A stretch of 64,000 nt of DNA from CADEDV01 sp964412375 (GTDB lineage Bacteria; Bacteroidota; Bacteroidia; Chitinophagales; Chitinophagaceae). Position numbers and translations under genes: made by a program. Below, piece after piece: positions 25,337 through 34,567 of the stretch. Location of the stretch: the NCBI GenBank assembly GCA_964412375.1, contig CAYPOD010000011.1:1-64000 (forward strand). Reading direction: 5' to 3'. Below the pieces are notes generated by a model. That model had not been told where the DNA came from, searched no databases, and saw only the letters and a list, made by a program, of their open reading frames with translations. Position 1 is the first letter of the stretch. Each line of letters starts with the position of its first letter.

Positions 25337-26305
25337 CTACTCATTCTCCTGCCGGCCCTTTTCTTTATCATAAGCCTTGATGATCGCTTTCACCAGGCGA
25401 TGGCGTACCACATCTTCTTCATCTAATTCTATGTGGCCAATACCATCTACGTTTTTCAGGATGCGGACAGCAGTGCTTAATCCGCTTTTCTGGTTCCTGG
25501 GCAGGTCCACCTGTGTCACATCACCCGTGATGATGGCTTTGGCATTGGCGCCGATACGGGTAAGAAACATTTTCAGCTGCAGGTCAGTGGCATTCTGCGC
25601 TTCATCCAGCAGAATGAAAGCATTGTCGAGTGTTCGTCCACGCATATAGGCCAGCGGTGCGATCTCGATCACCCTTGTGCTCATATAATAGCCTAATTTA
25701 TCGGCTGGAATCATATCATCAAGGGCATCATACAAAGGCCGCAGATAAGGGTCAATCTTTTCTTTAAGGTCGCCGGGAAGAAACCCTAGACTTTCACCGG
25801 CTTCCACGGCAGGTCTTGTCAGCACAATTTTTTTCACCTGTTTATTCTTCAAAGCTCTTACAGCCAAAGCAACAGCGGTGTAGGTTTTACCGGTTCCGGC
25901 CGGACCAATGGCAAAGATGATATCATTCTTCTCGGCCATCTGCACCATTTTCTTTTGATTGGCGGTTCTGGCACGAACGGATTTACCGTTAGGACCAAAC
26001 ACCAGCACATCATTGGGATTTCTTTCTTTGAAATTGTCAATGGTCTCTGCATCATCGCCGCCTAAAACCTGCTCAAAATAATTTTCACTCATGTGGCCAT
26101 TCCTTTCAAGGTAGGACACGATCAGTGAAATTTTTTCCCGGGCAGATTCTACCTGTTCAGGTGCGCCGCTCAGTTTGAGCTGGGTGCCCCTGGAAAGAAT
26201 CTTAAGTAAAGGGAATTTCTTTTTGAGGATGTCGAGCTTGCCATTGTTTACACCGAAGAACTCAATAGGGTTTACGGTTTCGAGGTTGATGATAGTGTCG
26301 GTCAA
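25337..26305 (-). CDS. phoH: PhoH family ATPase
   Basis: 322 residues. The N-terminal KH-like part (LKILSRGTQLKLSGAPEQVESA) is followed by the PhoH ATPase domain: FAIGPAGTGKTYTAVA (Walker A), LTRPAVEAGESLGFLPGDL, and FILLDEAQNATDLQLKMFL (Walker B). PhoH proteins are RNA-associated ATPases, linked in several bacteria to rRNA maturation with YbeY. The start appears to be TTG, since the in-frame upstream stop leaves only two codons before it and no ATG is near. A structured leader lies immediately upstream. Confidence 0.93.
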   Translation of the reverse strand: MTDTIINLETVNPIEFFGVNNGKLDILKKKFPLLKILSRGTQLKLSGAPEQVESAREKISLIVSYLERNGHMSENYFEQVLGGDDAETIDNFKERNPNDVLVFGPNGKSVRARTANQKKMVQMAEKNDIIFAIGPAGTGKTYTAVALAVRALKNKQVKKIVLTRPAVEAGESLGFLPGDLKEKIDPYLRPLYDALDDMIPADKLGYYMSTRVIEIAPLAYMRGRTLDNAFILLDEAQNATDLQLKMFLTRIGANAKAIITGDVTQVDLPRNQKSGLSTAVRILKNVDGIGHIELDEEDVVRHRLVKAIIKAYDKEKGRQENE

Positions 26306-26309
26306 TTCG

Positions 26310-26458
26310 CTTCAGTTTTAAAAGGCTCTCCTCCGACTGTAACCAGTGGCGGGGGCTAAACCAATTTTCACAATACCGGCAGAGGGTGGTTCCGGATTAG
26401 CATACGTCTTCTGACCATTTTCAGAAGCTTGCCTGAAACCTGTCAGGCTTACCCTTCT
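26310..26458 (-). ncRNA. Candidate structured leader RNA upstream of phoH
   Basis: On the minus strand this gap can form several nested stems. An outer ACCCT/AGGGT pairing (26451-26455 with 26383-26387) encloses two hairpins with 6-bp (GCCTGA/TCAGGC) and 7-bp (CTTCTGA/TCAGAAG) stems. A CCGG/CCGG stem and a small ACTG/CAGT hairpin follow. The segments GTGAAAATTGG, GCCCCCGCCACTGG and GTCAGAAGAC resemble conserved pieces of cobalamin riboswitches, but the order is rotated relative to the normal class. Function is not established; it may regulate phoH in cis or be a separate small RNA. This 336-bp gap holds no convincing gene. Confidence 0.45.
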
Positions 26459-26462
26459 TTTC

Positions 26463-26470
26463 CAAATATA
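26463..26470 (-). promoter_or_regulatory. -7 box in front of the phoH leader
   Basis: TATATTTG on the minus strand matches TAnnTTTG exactly and would start transcription near 26455, just before the structured element. A CTTTAGG about 25 bp further upstream could be a weak -33. Confidence 0.5.
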
Positions 26471-26629
26471 ATTGATTGAAACTGATACATCCTAAAGTTA
26501 CTTATTCACAGATGTGAATACAAATATGTAGCTGGAAAATTTAGTTAATGATTTTTTCATTACACAGCAGGTGACTACGATCATATCGCTTGCTGTGCAA
26601 TGTCAGTAAAGCAACAAAAGCAAAAATGA

Positions 26630-26637
26630 TATTTTTG
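26630..26637 (+). promoter_or_regulatory. -7 box next to the hemerythrin gene start
   Basis: TATTTTTG matches TAnnTTTG and ends only 4 bp before the ATG, so the transcript would be leaderless or nearly so. No -33 TTTG is seen at the right spacing. Confidence 0.45.
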
Positions 26638-26641
26638 GTTT

Positions 26642-27124
26642 ATGAAAAACGAAACAAAACCAATCAAACGCAGTCCGCAACTGGCACCGCTAAGCCGTGA
26701 ACATCATGATGGACTTCTTTTTGCCTGGAAGATCAGGCAGGGTTTAAAGAACGGAACTTCTTTTTCCAGACTAAGAGAATACACTGTGTGGTTTTGGAAA
26801 AACCATATTAAACCGCATTTTTTCCAGGAAGAAAAGATTCTGCTTCCTTATATGCCGGCAGATCATCCCATGGCACTACAACTGAAAAATGAACATGCAC
26901 ATATCCGTGAACTGATCCTGCAACTGGATAAAGATGCCGACACACAAAGTTTTACCATTCTCTGCGACCTGCTGGATAAACATATCCGTTTTGAAGAAAG
27001 GGAGTTGTTTGCTTTTTTAGAAGGAACACTTACTCCGGAACAATTGGATGAAATAGTGCCCCAACTGGAAGCACACCCCACCAGCTGCGGCACATGGCCG
27101 GATGAGTTTTGGGTAAGAAAATGA
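26642..27124 (+). CDS. Hemerythrin HHE-domain protein
   Basis: 160 residues, a four-helix bundle with the metal ligands of the HHE family: SREHHDGL near residue 20, HFFQEEKILLP (HxxxE), NEHAHIREL and DKHIRFEERELF (HxxxE). Such proteins bind a di-iron site and act in oxygen, NO or iron handling. Cytoplasmic, no signal peptide. It diverges from phoH and precedes the DUF5686 gene by about 165 bp. Confidence 0.87.
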   Translation: MKNETKPIKRSPQLAPLSREHHDGLLFAWKIRQGLKNGTSFSRLREYTVWFWKNHIKPHFFQEEKILLPYMPADHPMALQLKNEHAHIRELILQLDKDADTQSFTILCDLLDKHIRFEERELFAFLEGTLTPEQLDEIVPQLEAHPTSCGTWPDEFWVRK

Positions 27125-27142
27125 TCATGCCGGTATAAATGG

Positions 27143-27174
27143 TTGATTCTCCTCCGTATTTATAGCTACTTTTG
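27143..27174 (+). promoter_or_regulatory. Promoter of the DUF5686 gene
   Basis: GTTG (TTG at 27143-27145) and TACTTTTG (27167-27174) are spaced 21 bp apart, close to the Bacteroidota -33/-7 arrangement. It lies 116 bp before the chosen ATG. Confidence 0.55.
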
Positions 27175-27290
27175 CAGCGTTACACCAGGCAGGCGCTGCT
27201 TATTCCTGTTAAATAAGTTTGAAAAGATACAGGAGTCCGGTTACTGCAAAAGATAATTGCAATTTTTACAGGCAAAACAGTACCCGGTTC

Positions 27291-29747
27291 ATGAACTGGA
27301 AAAAGATCATCCTTATCTTATCAATTATCACAGCTTTTAACACAGGAGCTTTAGCACAATACTATAAGGTTTCCGGCATTGTCACCGACAGCAGCAAACA
27401 ACCGCTTGGCCTGGCCAGTGTGCAGGTACGGGAGCGGAATATCGGCATTCTCACAAAAGAAGACGGCAGTTATGAATTCCAATTGGAAAGGGGCAAGTAT
27501 GATATGCTCATCAGCATGGTGGGGTTCAAACCCAAACTCGTCACCCTTCTCATTACCAATGCCGATATTACAGAGAATGTGCTGATGGAACTGGATGATG
27601 CGGCCAATCTGGGCGAAGTAGTGGTGAAAGCAAAACTGAAAGACCGGGCCGAAGAATATATCCGCAATGTGATACGCAATAAAGAAAGCCTGTTGGCTGC
27701 AGCAGGAAATTATTCAGTTGATATGTATGTGAAGGCGGTGCAGCAGGACTCAATCGCTAAAAAAACAAAGCCTGCAGAGCTTCCGGTAGGTGAAGTGGAT
27801 TATGATGCCATTGCAATGGCCGAAATTTCGCTTCGCTATGATAAAGGTTCGGGTGACCTGATGAAAGAAGAAAGACTGGGTGTGAAAAAAAACGGCAATA
27901 CAGAAAGTCTTTTCTATCTCACCTCCACCGATGGTGATTTTAATATTTATAATAACCTGCTGAAGGCGCCAACCATTTCTAAGATCCCATTTATTTCACC
28001 CATAAGCTACAGCGGCCTTGCTGCCTACCGGTTCAAAACCATAAAAATTGACAGGACAGGCCCCAAGAGAGTTTATACTATTTCGGTAAAACCCAGGCTG
28101 CTGAGCAATGCAACCATTGAAGGGGAACTGACGATTGTGGACAGTCTTTGGGTGGTGACAAAGGCCGAGTTTCGTCTTTCTGCAACGCACCTGCCCGAGT
28201 ATGATTTTTTCGAGATCCTGCAGCAATATAGCAAAGTAAATGACAGCGCCTGGATGCTGGGGCGCCAGCAATTCAACTATTACAGCAAAGCGAAAGGCGG
28301 TCGTCGTTACGGGCAAACCACGGTTGCTTATTCTAACTATGAACTGAATAAGCAATTCAGGCGGGGATATTTTGGCAATGAGATCAGTGTTACATCTGTG
28401 GAGGCCTATAAAAAAGATTCTGCATTCTGGAGCACGGTCCGCACCGAACCTTTTTCAAGGATGGAATCATTATATACCCAGTACCAGGACAGCATGTATA
28501 AAATAAGGACCAGCGATGCTTACCTGGATTCAATGGATGCGGTGCTGAATAAGATCACCTGGTCCAAAATGCTTGTCTTTGGCCAGATTTTCAATGACCA
28601 CCGCAAAGAAAGAATGTGGGTATTGCCGCCGATCACTAATTTATTTCAGCCTTTTCAGTTTGGCGGCAGTCGTCTGCAACTGGCGGCATCTTATAAAAGA
28701 ACTTTTCCGTCGAGGAAAAATCTTTCTGTCACAGGTATTGTCAGTTATGGTTTCCGCAACAGTGATTTTAACGGCACCATTCAAATGGAAAGAAAATACA
28801 ATCCCTTCAACCGGGGTTATTATAGCCTGGCGGTTGGCAGGGATTTTCAGAATTTTTTCTCCGGCGATGCCTGGATCAATATGCTGAAGCGGAGTAATAT
28901 TTATCTCAATAATGCGATTGAACTGGGCCATGGCCTCGAAATTTTTAATGGCTTTTTTATCAGCACCCATGCAGAGATAGCTTTGCGGCGTTCAGTCGCA
29001 GATTACAAGATCAACGAAAATGTAGATAGCCTGTTTGGAGATATACTGGAGGATAACACACCGGTTGATTTTGAACCGTATAATGCTTTTTATACCAAAA
29101 TAGGGTTGCAATACACTCCCGGTCAGAAATACCTGCGGGAACCATTGGAAAAGATCATCATCGGTTCCAAATGGCCTACGATTTTTATGAACTGGCGTAA
29201 AGGGGTACCGGATGTATTCAAAAGTGAAATTAATTTTGACTATGTGGAATTTGGTCTTCGTCAAAATGTAAAAATGGGGCCGCTGGGAACATTGTCTTAT
29301 ACGGTGAAAACAGGGAATTTTCCAAACCGCAAAGACCTGCGGGTGGTGGATTACCAGTTTCAGCGCCGGGGCGACCCGCTATTTTTCCAGATGCCGCATA
29401 AGGTTTTCCAGGCATTGGATTCCACTTTCCCGTTGTTTGAAAGATATTACCAGGGCAATTTCGTACAGGATTTCAACGGCTCACTCATCAGCAAGATACC
29501 TTTCATGAGCAAATTGAAACTGACAGAGATTGCCGGCACTGGATTTTTGATTGCACCGGAAAGAAACCTGCGCTATGCAGAAGTGTTTGCCGGAATTGAA
29601 AAAGTTTTTAATTCACCCATTAATCCCCTCTCAAGATTGAAAGTTGGGGTGTATGTAGTGGCATCTTTTGCCAATAAGTTCAACAATCCCGTGCAGTTTA
29701 AGATAGGTATAACCAGTTGGGACAGGTTCAGGAACAGGTGGAGGTAA
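27291..29747 (+). CDS. DUF5686 / carboxypeptidase-like regulatory domain outer-membrane protein
   Basis: About 818 residues from MNWKKIILILSIITAFNTGALAQ, a signal peptide. The frame opens 24 codons earlier at a TTG, which was rejected. Residues 25-110 form a CarboxypepD_reg-like domain (VSGIVTDSSKQPLGLASVQVRERNIG, EDGSYEFQL, MVGFKP). The rest matches the DUF5686 pattern (AEEYIRNVIRNKESL near residue 125) and ends in many amphipathic strands, so it is probably an outer-membrane beta barrel. It is widespread in Bacteroidota with unclear function. Stand-alone. Confidence 0.85.
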   Translation: MNWKKIILILSIITAFNTGALAQYYKVSGIVTDSSKQPLGLASVQVRERNIGILTKEDGSYEFQLERGKYDMLISMVGFKPKLVTLLITNADITENVLMELDDAANLGEVVVKAKLKDRAEEYIRNVIRNKESLLAAAGNYSVDMYVKAVQQDSIAKKTKPAELPVGEVDYDAIAMAEISLRYDKGSGDLMKEERLGVKKNGNTESLFYLTSTDGDFNIYNNLLKAPTISKIPFISPISYSGLAAYRFKTIKIDRTGPKRVYTISVKPRLLSNATIEGELTIVDSLWVVTKAEFRLSATHLPEYDFFEILQQYSKVNDSAWMLGRQQFNYYSKAKGGRRYGQTTVAYSNYELNKQFRRGYFGNEISVTSVEAYKKDSAFWSTVRTEPFSRMESLYTQYQDSMYKIRTSDAYLDSMDAVLNKITWSKMLVFGQIFNDHRKERMWVLPPITNLFQPFQFGGSRLQLAASYKRTFPSRKNLSVTGIVSYGFRNSDFNGTIQMERKYNPFNRGYYSLAVGRDFQNFFSGDAWINMLKRSNIYLNNAIELGHGLEIFNGFFISTHAEIALRRSVADYKINENVDSLFGDILEDNTPVDFEPYNAFYTKIGLQYTPGQKYLREPLEKIIIGSKWPTIFMNWRKGVPDVFKSEINFDYVEFGLRQNVKMGPLGTLSYTVKTGNFPNRKDLRVVDYQFQRRGDPLFFQMPHKVFQALDSTFPLFERYYQGNFVQDFNGSLISKIPFMSKLKLTEIAGTGFLIAPERNLRYAEVFAGIEKVFNSPINPLSRLKVGVYVVASFANKFNNPVQFKIGITSWDRFRNRWR

Positions 29748-29752
29748 ATACT

Positions 29753-30265
29753 TTACTTTTTCTTTTTACTTTCAAATGAAAGTATTATTGCGGCTTGAAT
29801 TCCAACCCATCCAAAATTTTTTGTTGTTTGTTGCATGAAAAGAGAAATTTCATATCCATATTTACTTTTGCCAGGAAAGTAAAGACCAGTCTTAATCTCA
29901 CCCATTCCCCATAAGATAGTTTCACCTACAGTGTTTCGAAATGAGCTGCCACCTAATGATAACTGGGTAAAAAATTTTTCAGTGAACCGATGCCTGTGTC
30001 CAACGCTGATAGACAGAAATTCTGTTTCCAAAAATCGTTCTTTATTTCTGAACCTAACGACATCAACCTGAAAAGCTATGCCATTGTTTTGGCTAAGCAT
30101 TAAGAGATACTCAGCATTGATATTGAGGGCAGGTGTATTGAACAATTTTGGGGAATAGGGGTAGCTGATCCCGAAAGATGTTGATAAATTGTCTTTGCTG
30201 CGTTGGCCAATTACAACTTGTGTAACAACGAGTGAAAGAGTAATATTTATTATAATTTTCTTCAT
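29753..30265 (-). CDS. Secreted beta-strand-rich protein of unknown function
   Basis: 170 residues with a signal peptide ending near VVIGQRS. The mature part alternates hydrophobic and polar residues (AFQVDVVRFRN, FLSISVGHRHRF, FTQLSLGGSSFRN, IKTGLYFPG) and ends in a strand plus Lys-rich tail, like a small outer-membrane barrel. It starts immediately after the stop of the TonB-dependent receptor gene (TAAATG), so the two are one transcription unit and may work together. Confidence 0.6.
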   Translation of the reverse strand: MKKIIINITLSLVVTQVVIGQRSKDNLSTSFGISYPYSPKLFNTPALNINAEYLLMLSQNNGIAFQVDVVRFRNKERFLETEFLSISVGHRHRFTEKFFTQLSLGGSSFRNTVGETILWGMGEIKTGLYFPGKSKYGYEISLFMQQTTKNFGWVGIQAAIILSFESKKKK

Positions 30266-32761
30266 TTACCACCTCGCCACAATCTTAAAATTCAGCAATC
30301 TTGGTGTCAGACGATTCGGCATCGTATAGGTGGTGTTGGAAAAATCTTTTATCAGCAAATAGGAAATAGTGTTGGCCCTGTCAATCAGGTTAAACACTTC
30401 AAGACTGGCCCAGATGCTTTCAAAATTGCGGAAAGGACTATGACTGCGGCGCTTGCTGCGGTCACTATCGAGCAATAAAGCACTGAAGCCCACATCAGCT
30501 CTTATGTATGGAGGAATTTCCAACCCATTCCGGTATTTCACATTATTGGGAATATTATAGGGTAGGTTTGAACCATAGATAAAGTTTAGGTACATTTTGA
30601 AATTCTTGTTCGTGGCCAGGTAGTCCTGGAAAAACATACCAAAAGTGATCAGGCGGTCAGTAGGACGCCGCACCCAGCCCTTGTTCAACGTTACACTGTC
30701 AATCGGTTCGTTCTGGTCGTTCAAAGTATATTCTTTGTAGGTATCACCTTCAATATCTTCTTTGGTTTTCATAAAGCCGAGGCTGATCCAGCTTTCGGCA
30801 TCTTTTACCAATTCACCAAACAAACGCATTTCGATACCTGCTGCATAGGCCTTTGCTACATTCTCACCAAAATAACGGATGCGGACATTGTCAATATCAT
30901 ACGGCACCACATTGGTCATGTGTTTATAATAGGCCTCTGTTGTCCAGCGCATAGGCCTCCCCGCAATACCCACAAAATTGTAATCAAACCCGGCTACTCC
31001 CTGCCAGCTTCGTTGTGCTTTCACATTGGTATTGACAGTGCCGTCATATCTTCTCAGCTCCCGGTAAAATGGCGGCTGGTGATATGCCCCGGCAGCAGCC
31101 CGGAAGACAATATCTTTCTTTGATTTGGGTTTCCAGCTTGCACCGATACGGGGAGCTATAAGGAATTCTCTGTTCAGTGAATTATAGTTGAACCGCACTC
31201 CGGCTGTGAGAGTGGCTGAGCTGGCAGAACTTCCCAACAGGATATTATCCTGTATGTAACCGGAGATTTTGTTAATGCTGAGATCTGCATTTGATTTGAT
31301 CACTTTGCTAAGCTCCAGCATATTCGGGTTGTAGGGCAGCGAATAGCCTGCTGAGTCCTGGAACTCCCATTCATTCAGTTTGTCGGCAATGGATGTGCGG
31401 TCAAAACTCAATCCCCATTGCCAGGCATGCTTGCCTTCTTCATAATTGCCTTTATGCGAAACATTCCAGTTTTGAATGTTCAGTTGGTTGCGGGCAAAAT
31501 TGTGAAAGACACCGGCGCCCAGCGGGTTTACAATTAAACCATAGGTAGGCTGACTTTTATCAAAATCTCTTTCGCCAAACAGGTACATACCGATGATGTC
31601 GAGATTTTCTCTTTCATCATTTTCAAATCGGCTGGCCATCCATTTCATCCGGAACTTTCTGTGCACCTGGTTGGTAAATGAAACACCGATCATGTTGGTG
31701 GTATATTCATCCTTTTCCTGTCCTTCAAAGAAAATATCCACTCCAAGGTTGATGCTGAAGAAAGGGGAGAAGACAGAGGAGGTGAGTTGGCTGAATTCGG
31801 GTTTCAGTGAAAAGCTGCTTTTGGAAACATTGCCCAGCACTTCCGCCTGCCATTTATCTGATAGCTGGTAAGTGAGCAAGGCCTGAAGATCGGATGAGGA
31901 AGGAACATAGTTGCCCTGTGTTTCCTGCCGGCTCAACAAATTCCGGTTGCTGCGGTTGCGGGCACCGATAAGATAAGTGAAACGGTTGTTATGGCTGGTA
32001 CCTTCCAGGTGTAATCCCTGTTCCAGTATGCCCACATAAGCAGAACCGCCAAAGCGTTTTGGTTTTTTATACTGAATATCGAGCACACTGCTCATTTTGT
32101 CGCCATACCTTGCCTGGAAACCGCCATTGTAAAAACTGATGTTGCGGGTCATTTCAGGGTTGATAAAGCTCAACCCTTCCTGCTGACCGTTGCGGATGAG
32201 GTAAGGACGGAATACTTCAAAATCGTTTACATAAATAAGGTTTTCATCATAGCTGCCGCCACGGACAGAATACTGTGAAGTGAGTTCGTTGTTGGAGCCA
32301 ACAAACACTTTTATCAAACTCTCCACACCCGAAACAGCCGAAGGAAGGTTGATCACTGTTTTAGGGTTGGGTTTGATAAGGCCAACCTCCCGTCTGTCCC
32401 GCTGGTCAGTAACGATCACTTCTTTCAGTACCGTGCTGCTGCCTCTTTCCATGCGGATGCTGATGGTCTCTTCTTCTTCTTCATTCAGTAAAAAATTCCG
32501 TTGTTCCTCCGAATAGCCGGTATAAGAAAACACAAGAGCAAAAGCTCTGTCAGCAGGAACTTTAATACGGAAATAACCGGAATCATCAGTGGTGATGCCT
32601 GTTTGCTGTCCAAGAATGATAACAGAAACCTTTGCCAGCGGGTTCTCATTTTCATCCACCACTTTTCCGGATACATGAGCGGATTTTTTTTGAGAGAAAG
32701 CAATGGTGGTCAGCAATAAGCAGATAGCGGTGTGGATTATTTGGCGGAGCAGGATTTTCAT
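30266..32761 (-). CDS. TonB-dependent receptor with CarboxypepD_reg-like domain
   Basis: About 831 residues from MKILLRQIIHTAICLLLTTIAFSQ, a signal peptide. Residues 27-115 are a carboxypeptidase-like domain (VSGKVVDENENPLAKVSVIILGQQTG, FSYTGYSEEQ). A plug follows (LPSAVSGVESLIKVFVGSNNELTSQYSVRGGSYDENLIYVNDFEV), then a barrel with the family's tail (LEVFNLIDRANTISY, LTPRLLNFKIVARW). No SusD gene follows. The ligand (siderophore, vitamin or glycan) cannot be read from the sequence. The next gene starts directly at its stop. Confidence 0.9.
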   Translation of the reverse strand: MKILLRQIIHTAICLLLTTIAFSQKKSAHVSGKVVDENENPLAKVSVIILGQQTGITTDDSGYFRIKVPADRAFALVFSYTGYSEEQRNFLLNEEEEETISIRMERGSSTVLKEVIVTDQRDRREVGLIKPNPKTVINLPSAVSGVESLIKVFVGSNNELTSQYSVRGGSYDENLIYVNDFEVFRPYLIRNGQQEGLSFINPEMTRNISFYNGGFQARYGDKMSSVLDIQYKKPKRFGGSAYVGILEQGLHLEGTSHNNRFTYLIGARNRSNRNLLSRQETQGNYVPSSSDLQALLTYQLSDKWQAEVLGNVSKSSFSLKPEFSQLTSSVFSPFFSINLGVDIFFEGQEKDEYTTNMIGVSFTNQVHRKFRMKWMASRFENDERENLDIIGMYLFGERDFDKSQPTYGLIVNPLGAGVFHNFARNQLNIQNWNVSHKGNYEEGKHAWQWGLSFDRTSIADKLNEWEFQDSAGYSLPYNPNMLELSKVIKSNADLSINKISGYIQDNILLGSSASSATLTAGVRFNYNSLNREFLIAPRIGASWKPKSKKDIVFRAAAGAYHQPPFYRELRRYDGTVNTNVKAQRSWQGVAGFDYNFVGIAGRPMRWTTEAYYKHMTNVVPYDIDNVRIRYFGENVAKAYAAGIEMRLFGELVKDAESWISLGFMKTKEDIEGDTYKEYTLNDQNEPIDSVTLNKGWVRRPTDRLITFGMFFQDYLATNKNFKMYLNFIYGSNLPYNIPNNVKYRNGLEIPPYIRADVGFSALLLDSDRSKRRSHSPFRNFESIWASLEVFNLIDRANTISYLLIKDFSNTTYTMPNRLTPRLLNFKIVARW

Positions 32762-32819
32762 AAGAGAATACGCAACAAGATACATATTGATTGGGATAAA
32801 ACGAAAAGCTACCTGCCAA

Positions 32820-33467
32820 TTAAAGTGCTTTCAGCTTCGCAATTGTTGCTTTCGGATCAGCCGATTTGAAAACGGTATTCCCAGCCACCAGCACATCAGC
32901 GCCTGCTGCAAGAATAGATGAAGCGTTTTCGACCGTCACGCCACCATCAATTTCAATATGCACATTCAACCCTTTTTCATCAATCATCCTGCGCAATTGT
33001 TTTATTTTTTCCAGTGTGTAAGGAATGAACTTTTGTCCGCCAAACCCCGGGTTTACACTCATCAGGCAAACAAGATCAATGTCATGCAACATATCATTTA
33101 GTTCAGCAACAGGTGTATGCGGGTTCAGCGCAACCCCGGCTTTCATACCCAGTGATTTGATCTGCTGAACATTCCGGTGCAGGTGATGACAGGCTTCTAT
33201 ATGCACGGTGAGAATATCGGCTCCTGCATTTTTAAATTGCTCCGTATATTTTTCCGGCTCCAGTATCATCAGGTGCACATCACAAATTTTGCGGGTGGTT
33301 TTTCGGACAAACTCAATGATCATCGGGCCAAAGCTGATATTGGGAACAAAGCGGCCATCCATTACATCGAGGTGAAACCAGTCGGCCTCACTTTCATTCA
33401 CCATTTTACATTCAGCATCTAATTTCAGGAAATCGGCAGCGAGCAGGGATGGGGCGATGATGGGCAT
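32820..33467 (-). CDS. rpe: Ribulose-phosphate 3-epimerase
   Basis: About 215 residues from MPIIAPSLLAADFLKLD; seven further in-frame residues upstream were rejected because family members start here. TIM-barrel motifs are WFHLDVMDGRFVPNISFG (metal His/Asp), DVHLMILEPEKY, LVCLMSVNPGFGGQKFI and IEIDGGV. It converts D-ribulose 5-phosphate to D-xylulose 5-phosphate in the pentose phosphate pathway. An inverted heptad repeat lies just upstream, between it and the TPR gene. Confidence 0.95.
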   Translation of the reverse strand: MPIIAPSLLAADFLKLDAECKMVNESEADWFHLDVMDGRFVPNISFGPMIIEFVRKTTRKICDVHLMILEPEKYTEQFKNAGADILTVHIEACHHLHRNVQQIKSLGMKAGVALNPHTPVAELNDMLHDIDLVCLMSVNPGFGGQKFIPYTLEKIKQLRRMIDEKGLNVHIEIDGGVTVENASSILAAGADVLVAGNTVFKSADPKATIAKLKAL

Positions 33468-33490
33468 TGAAATGGGTTTGCGGTGCAAGA

Positions 33491-33558
33491 TAGTTGATAT
33501 GTTGAAAAGTTGACCGGGTCACAGGGTTCTCCTTTTCAACTTTCAAACTTGTCAACTA
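33491..33558. repeat. Inverted heptad repeat between the TPR gene and rpe
   Basis: The left arm (33491-33514) is built on AGTTGAN words (TAGTTGA, TATGTTG, AAAGTTG). The right arm (33533-33558) is its inverse (TTTCAAC, TTTCAAA, CTTGTCAAC). The right arm includes the TAG stop codon of the TPR gene, so the repeat reaches the end of that coding region. Period is 7, with one 8-bp step. Confidence 0.78.
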
Positions 33559-34563
33559 TTTACCTACCCGATCCGCAGCCTCTTTGGCTTCTGTAAATGA
33601 CTTGTCCAACCCGTAGGCTCGCTGGTAATTCAATCTGGCCTCTTCCTTAGCACCTAAAACTTCCTGGCTGCGCCCCATCCAGTAATAGGCATCGGCAAAT
33701 TTGGGAGAAATGGACATGGCGAGATTGAAAACTTTATACGCTTCTTCAAACTTTTTCTGATCATAGAACACCCTGCCTTTTTCAATGTATGCATTCAAAA
33801 AGTAGTAATCATGCCTGATTGCTTCGTTGAACTGTTCAATGGCTTTTGACTTGTCGCCGATATTCGAGAAATATATGCCTTTATAGTAATAAGGCTCCGC
33901 CTGTATGCCTTCTTTATCGGCCCTGGCCAGCGAATCACACAAAGCGATCACTTTCGGGTTTTTATTTTCCGCATACTTAAAGGCAAGGTTGAAATTCAGT
34001 TCCGGATCATTAGGTACGAGATTGCGGGCTTTTTCCAGTAACTGAATGGCTTCGGGCAAATTGCCTTTTCTTTCCAGCAGGTCAGATTGGAAAATCATGA
34101 CATCCGCCTGGTCTGGTTTAAGTTGCAGGATTTCATTACAGATTTTTAAAGCTTCATCTGTGTTGCCCTGTGCATCATAGGCCCGGCCAAGGCTGATGCG
34201 GAGCAAAATGCTTTCCGGTAAATCTTCAAGGGCGTTTTTGAGAAAATAAACGGCGCTGTCGGGCTTTTTCTCTAACCAAAGGTTGCCAATGGCGTAGGCA
34301 TAACGTTCATCTTTTTTCAGTGACCATGCCTTTCTGAAATCAGCTAATGCCGGCTCGGGAAAATTATTTGTATTTAGTAAAACGGCCCTCCGGAAAAATA
34401 ATTCATCGTTTCCGGTTTCTTTGCGGATGCTGTCGCTGATGGCTGCATAGGGAGGCTGGTTAAGAATTTCATCGTAGGGAGAAACATCGCCACCATCTTT
34501 GCAACTGCTGGCAATGATGGCGCAGGCGAAGAAAAGACTTGTTATTTTTGCAAACCTGTTCAT
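33556..34563 (-). CDS. TPR-repeat lipoprotein
   Basis: 335 residues. The N-terminus has a lipoprotein signal with lipobox IASSC. From about residue 55 it is a series of tetratricopeptide repeats, e.g. LRISLGRAYDAQGNTDEALKIC, ADVMIFQSDLLERKGNLPEA, and AYIEKGRVFYDQKKFEEAYKVF. It is likely a scaffold at the periplasmic side of the envelope. A -7 box lies 4 bp from its ATG. Divergent from the WD40-like lipoprotein gene. Partners unknown. Confidence 0.85.
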   Translation of the reverse strand: MNRFAKITSLFFACAIIASSCKDGGDVSPYDEILNQPPYAAISDSIRKETGNDELFFRRAVLLNTNNFPEPALADFRKAWSLKKDERYAYAIGNLWLEKKPDSAVYFLKNALEDLPESILLRISLGRAYDAQGNTDEALKICNEILQLKPDQADVMIFQSDLLERKGNLPEAIQLLEKARNLVPNDPELNFNLAFKYAENKNPKVIALCDSLARADKEGIQAEPYYYKGIYFSNIGDKSKAIEQFNEAIRHDYYFLNAYIEKGRVFYDQKKFEEAYKVFNLAMSISPKFADAYYWMGRSQEVLGAKEEARLNYQRAYGLDKSFTEAKEAADRVGK

Positions 34564-34567
34564 TTGT

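Noticed and set aside
26344..26372. An ordinary cobalamin riboswitch
   Set aside because: Segments resemble the class, but their order is rotated and the downstream gene is phoH; kept only as a candidate structured RNA.
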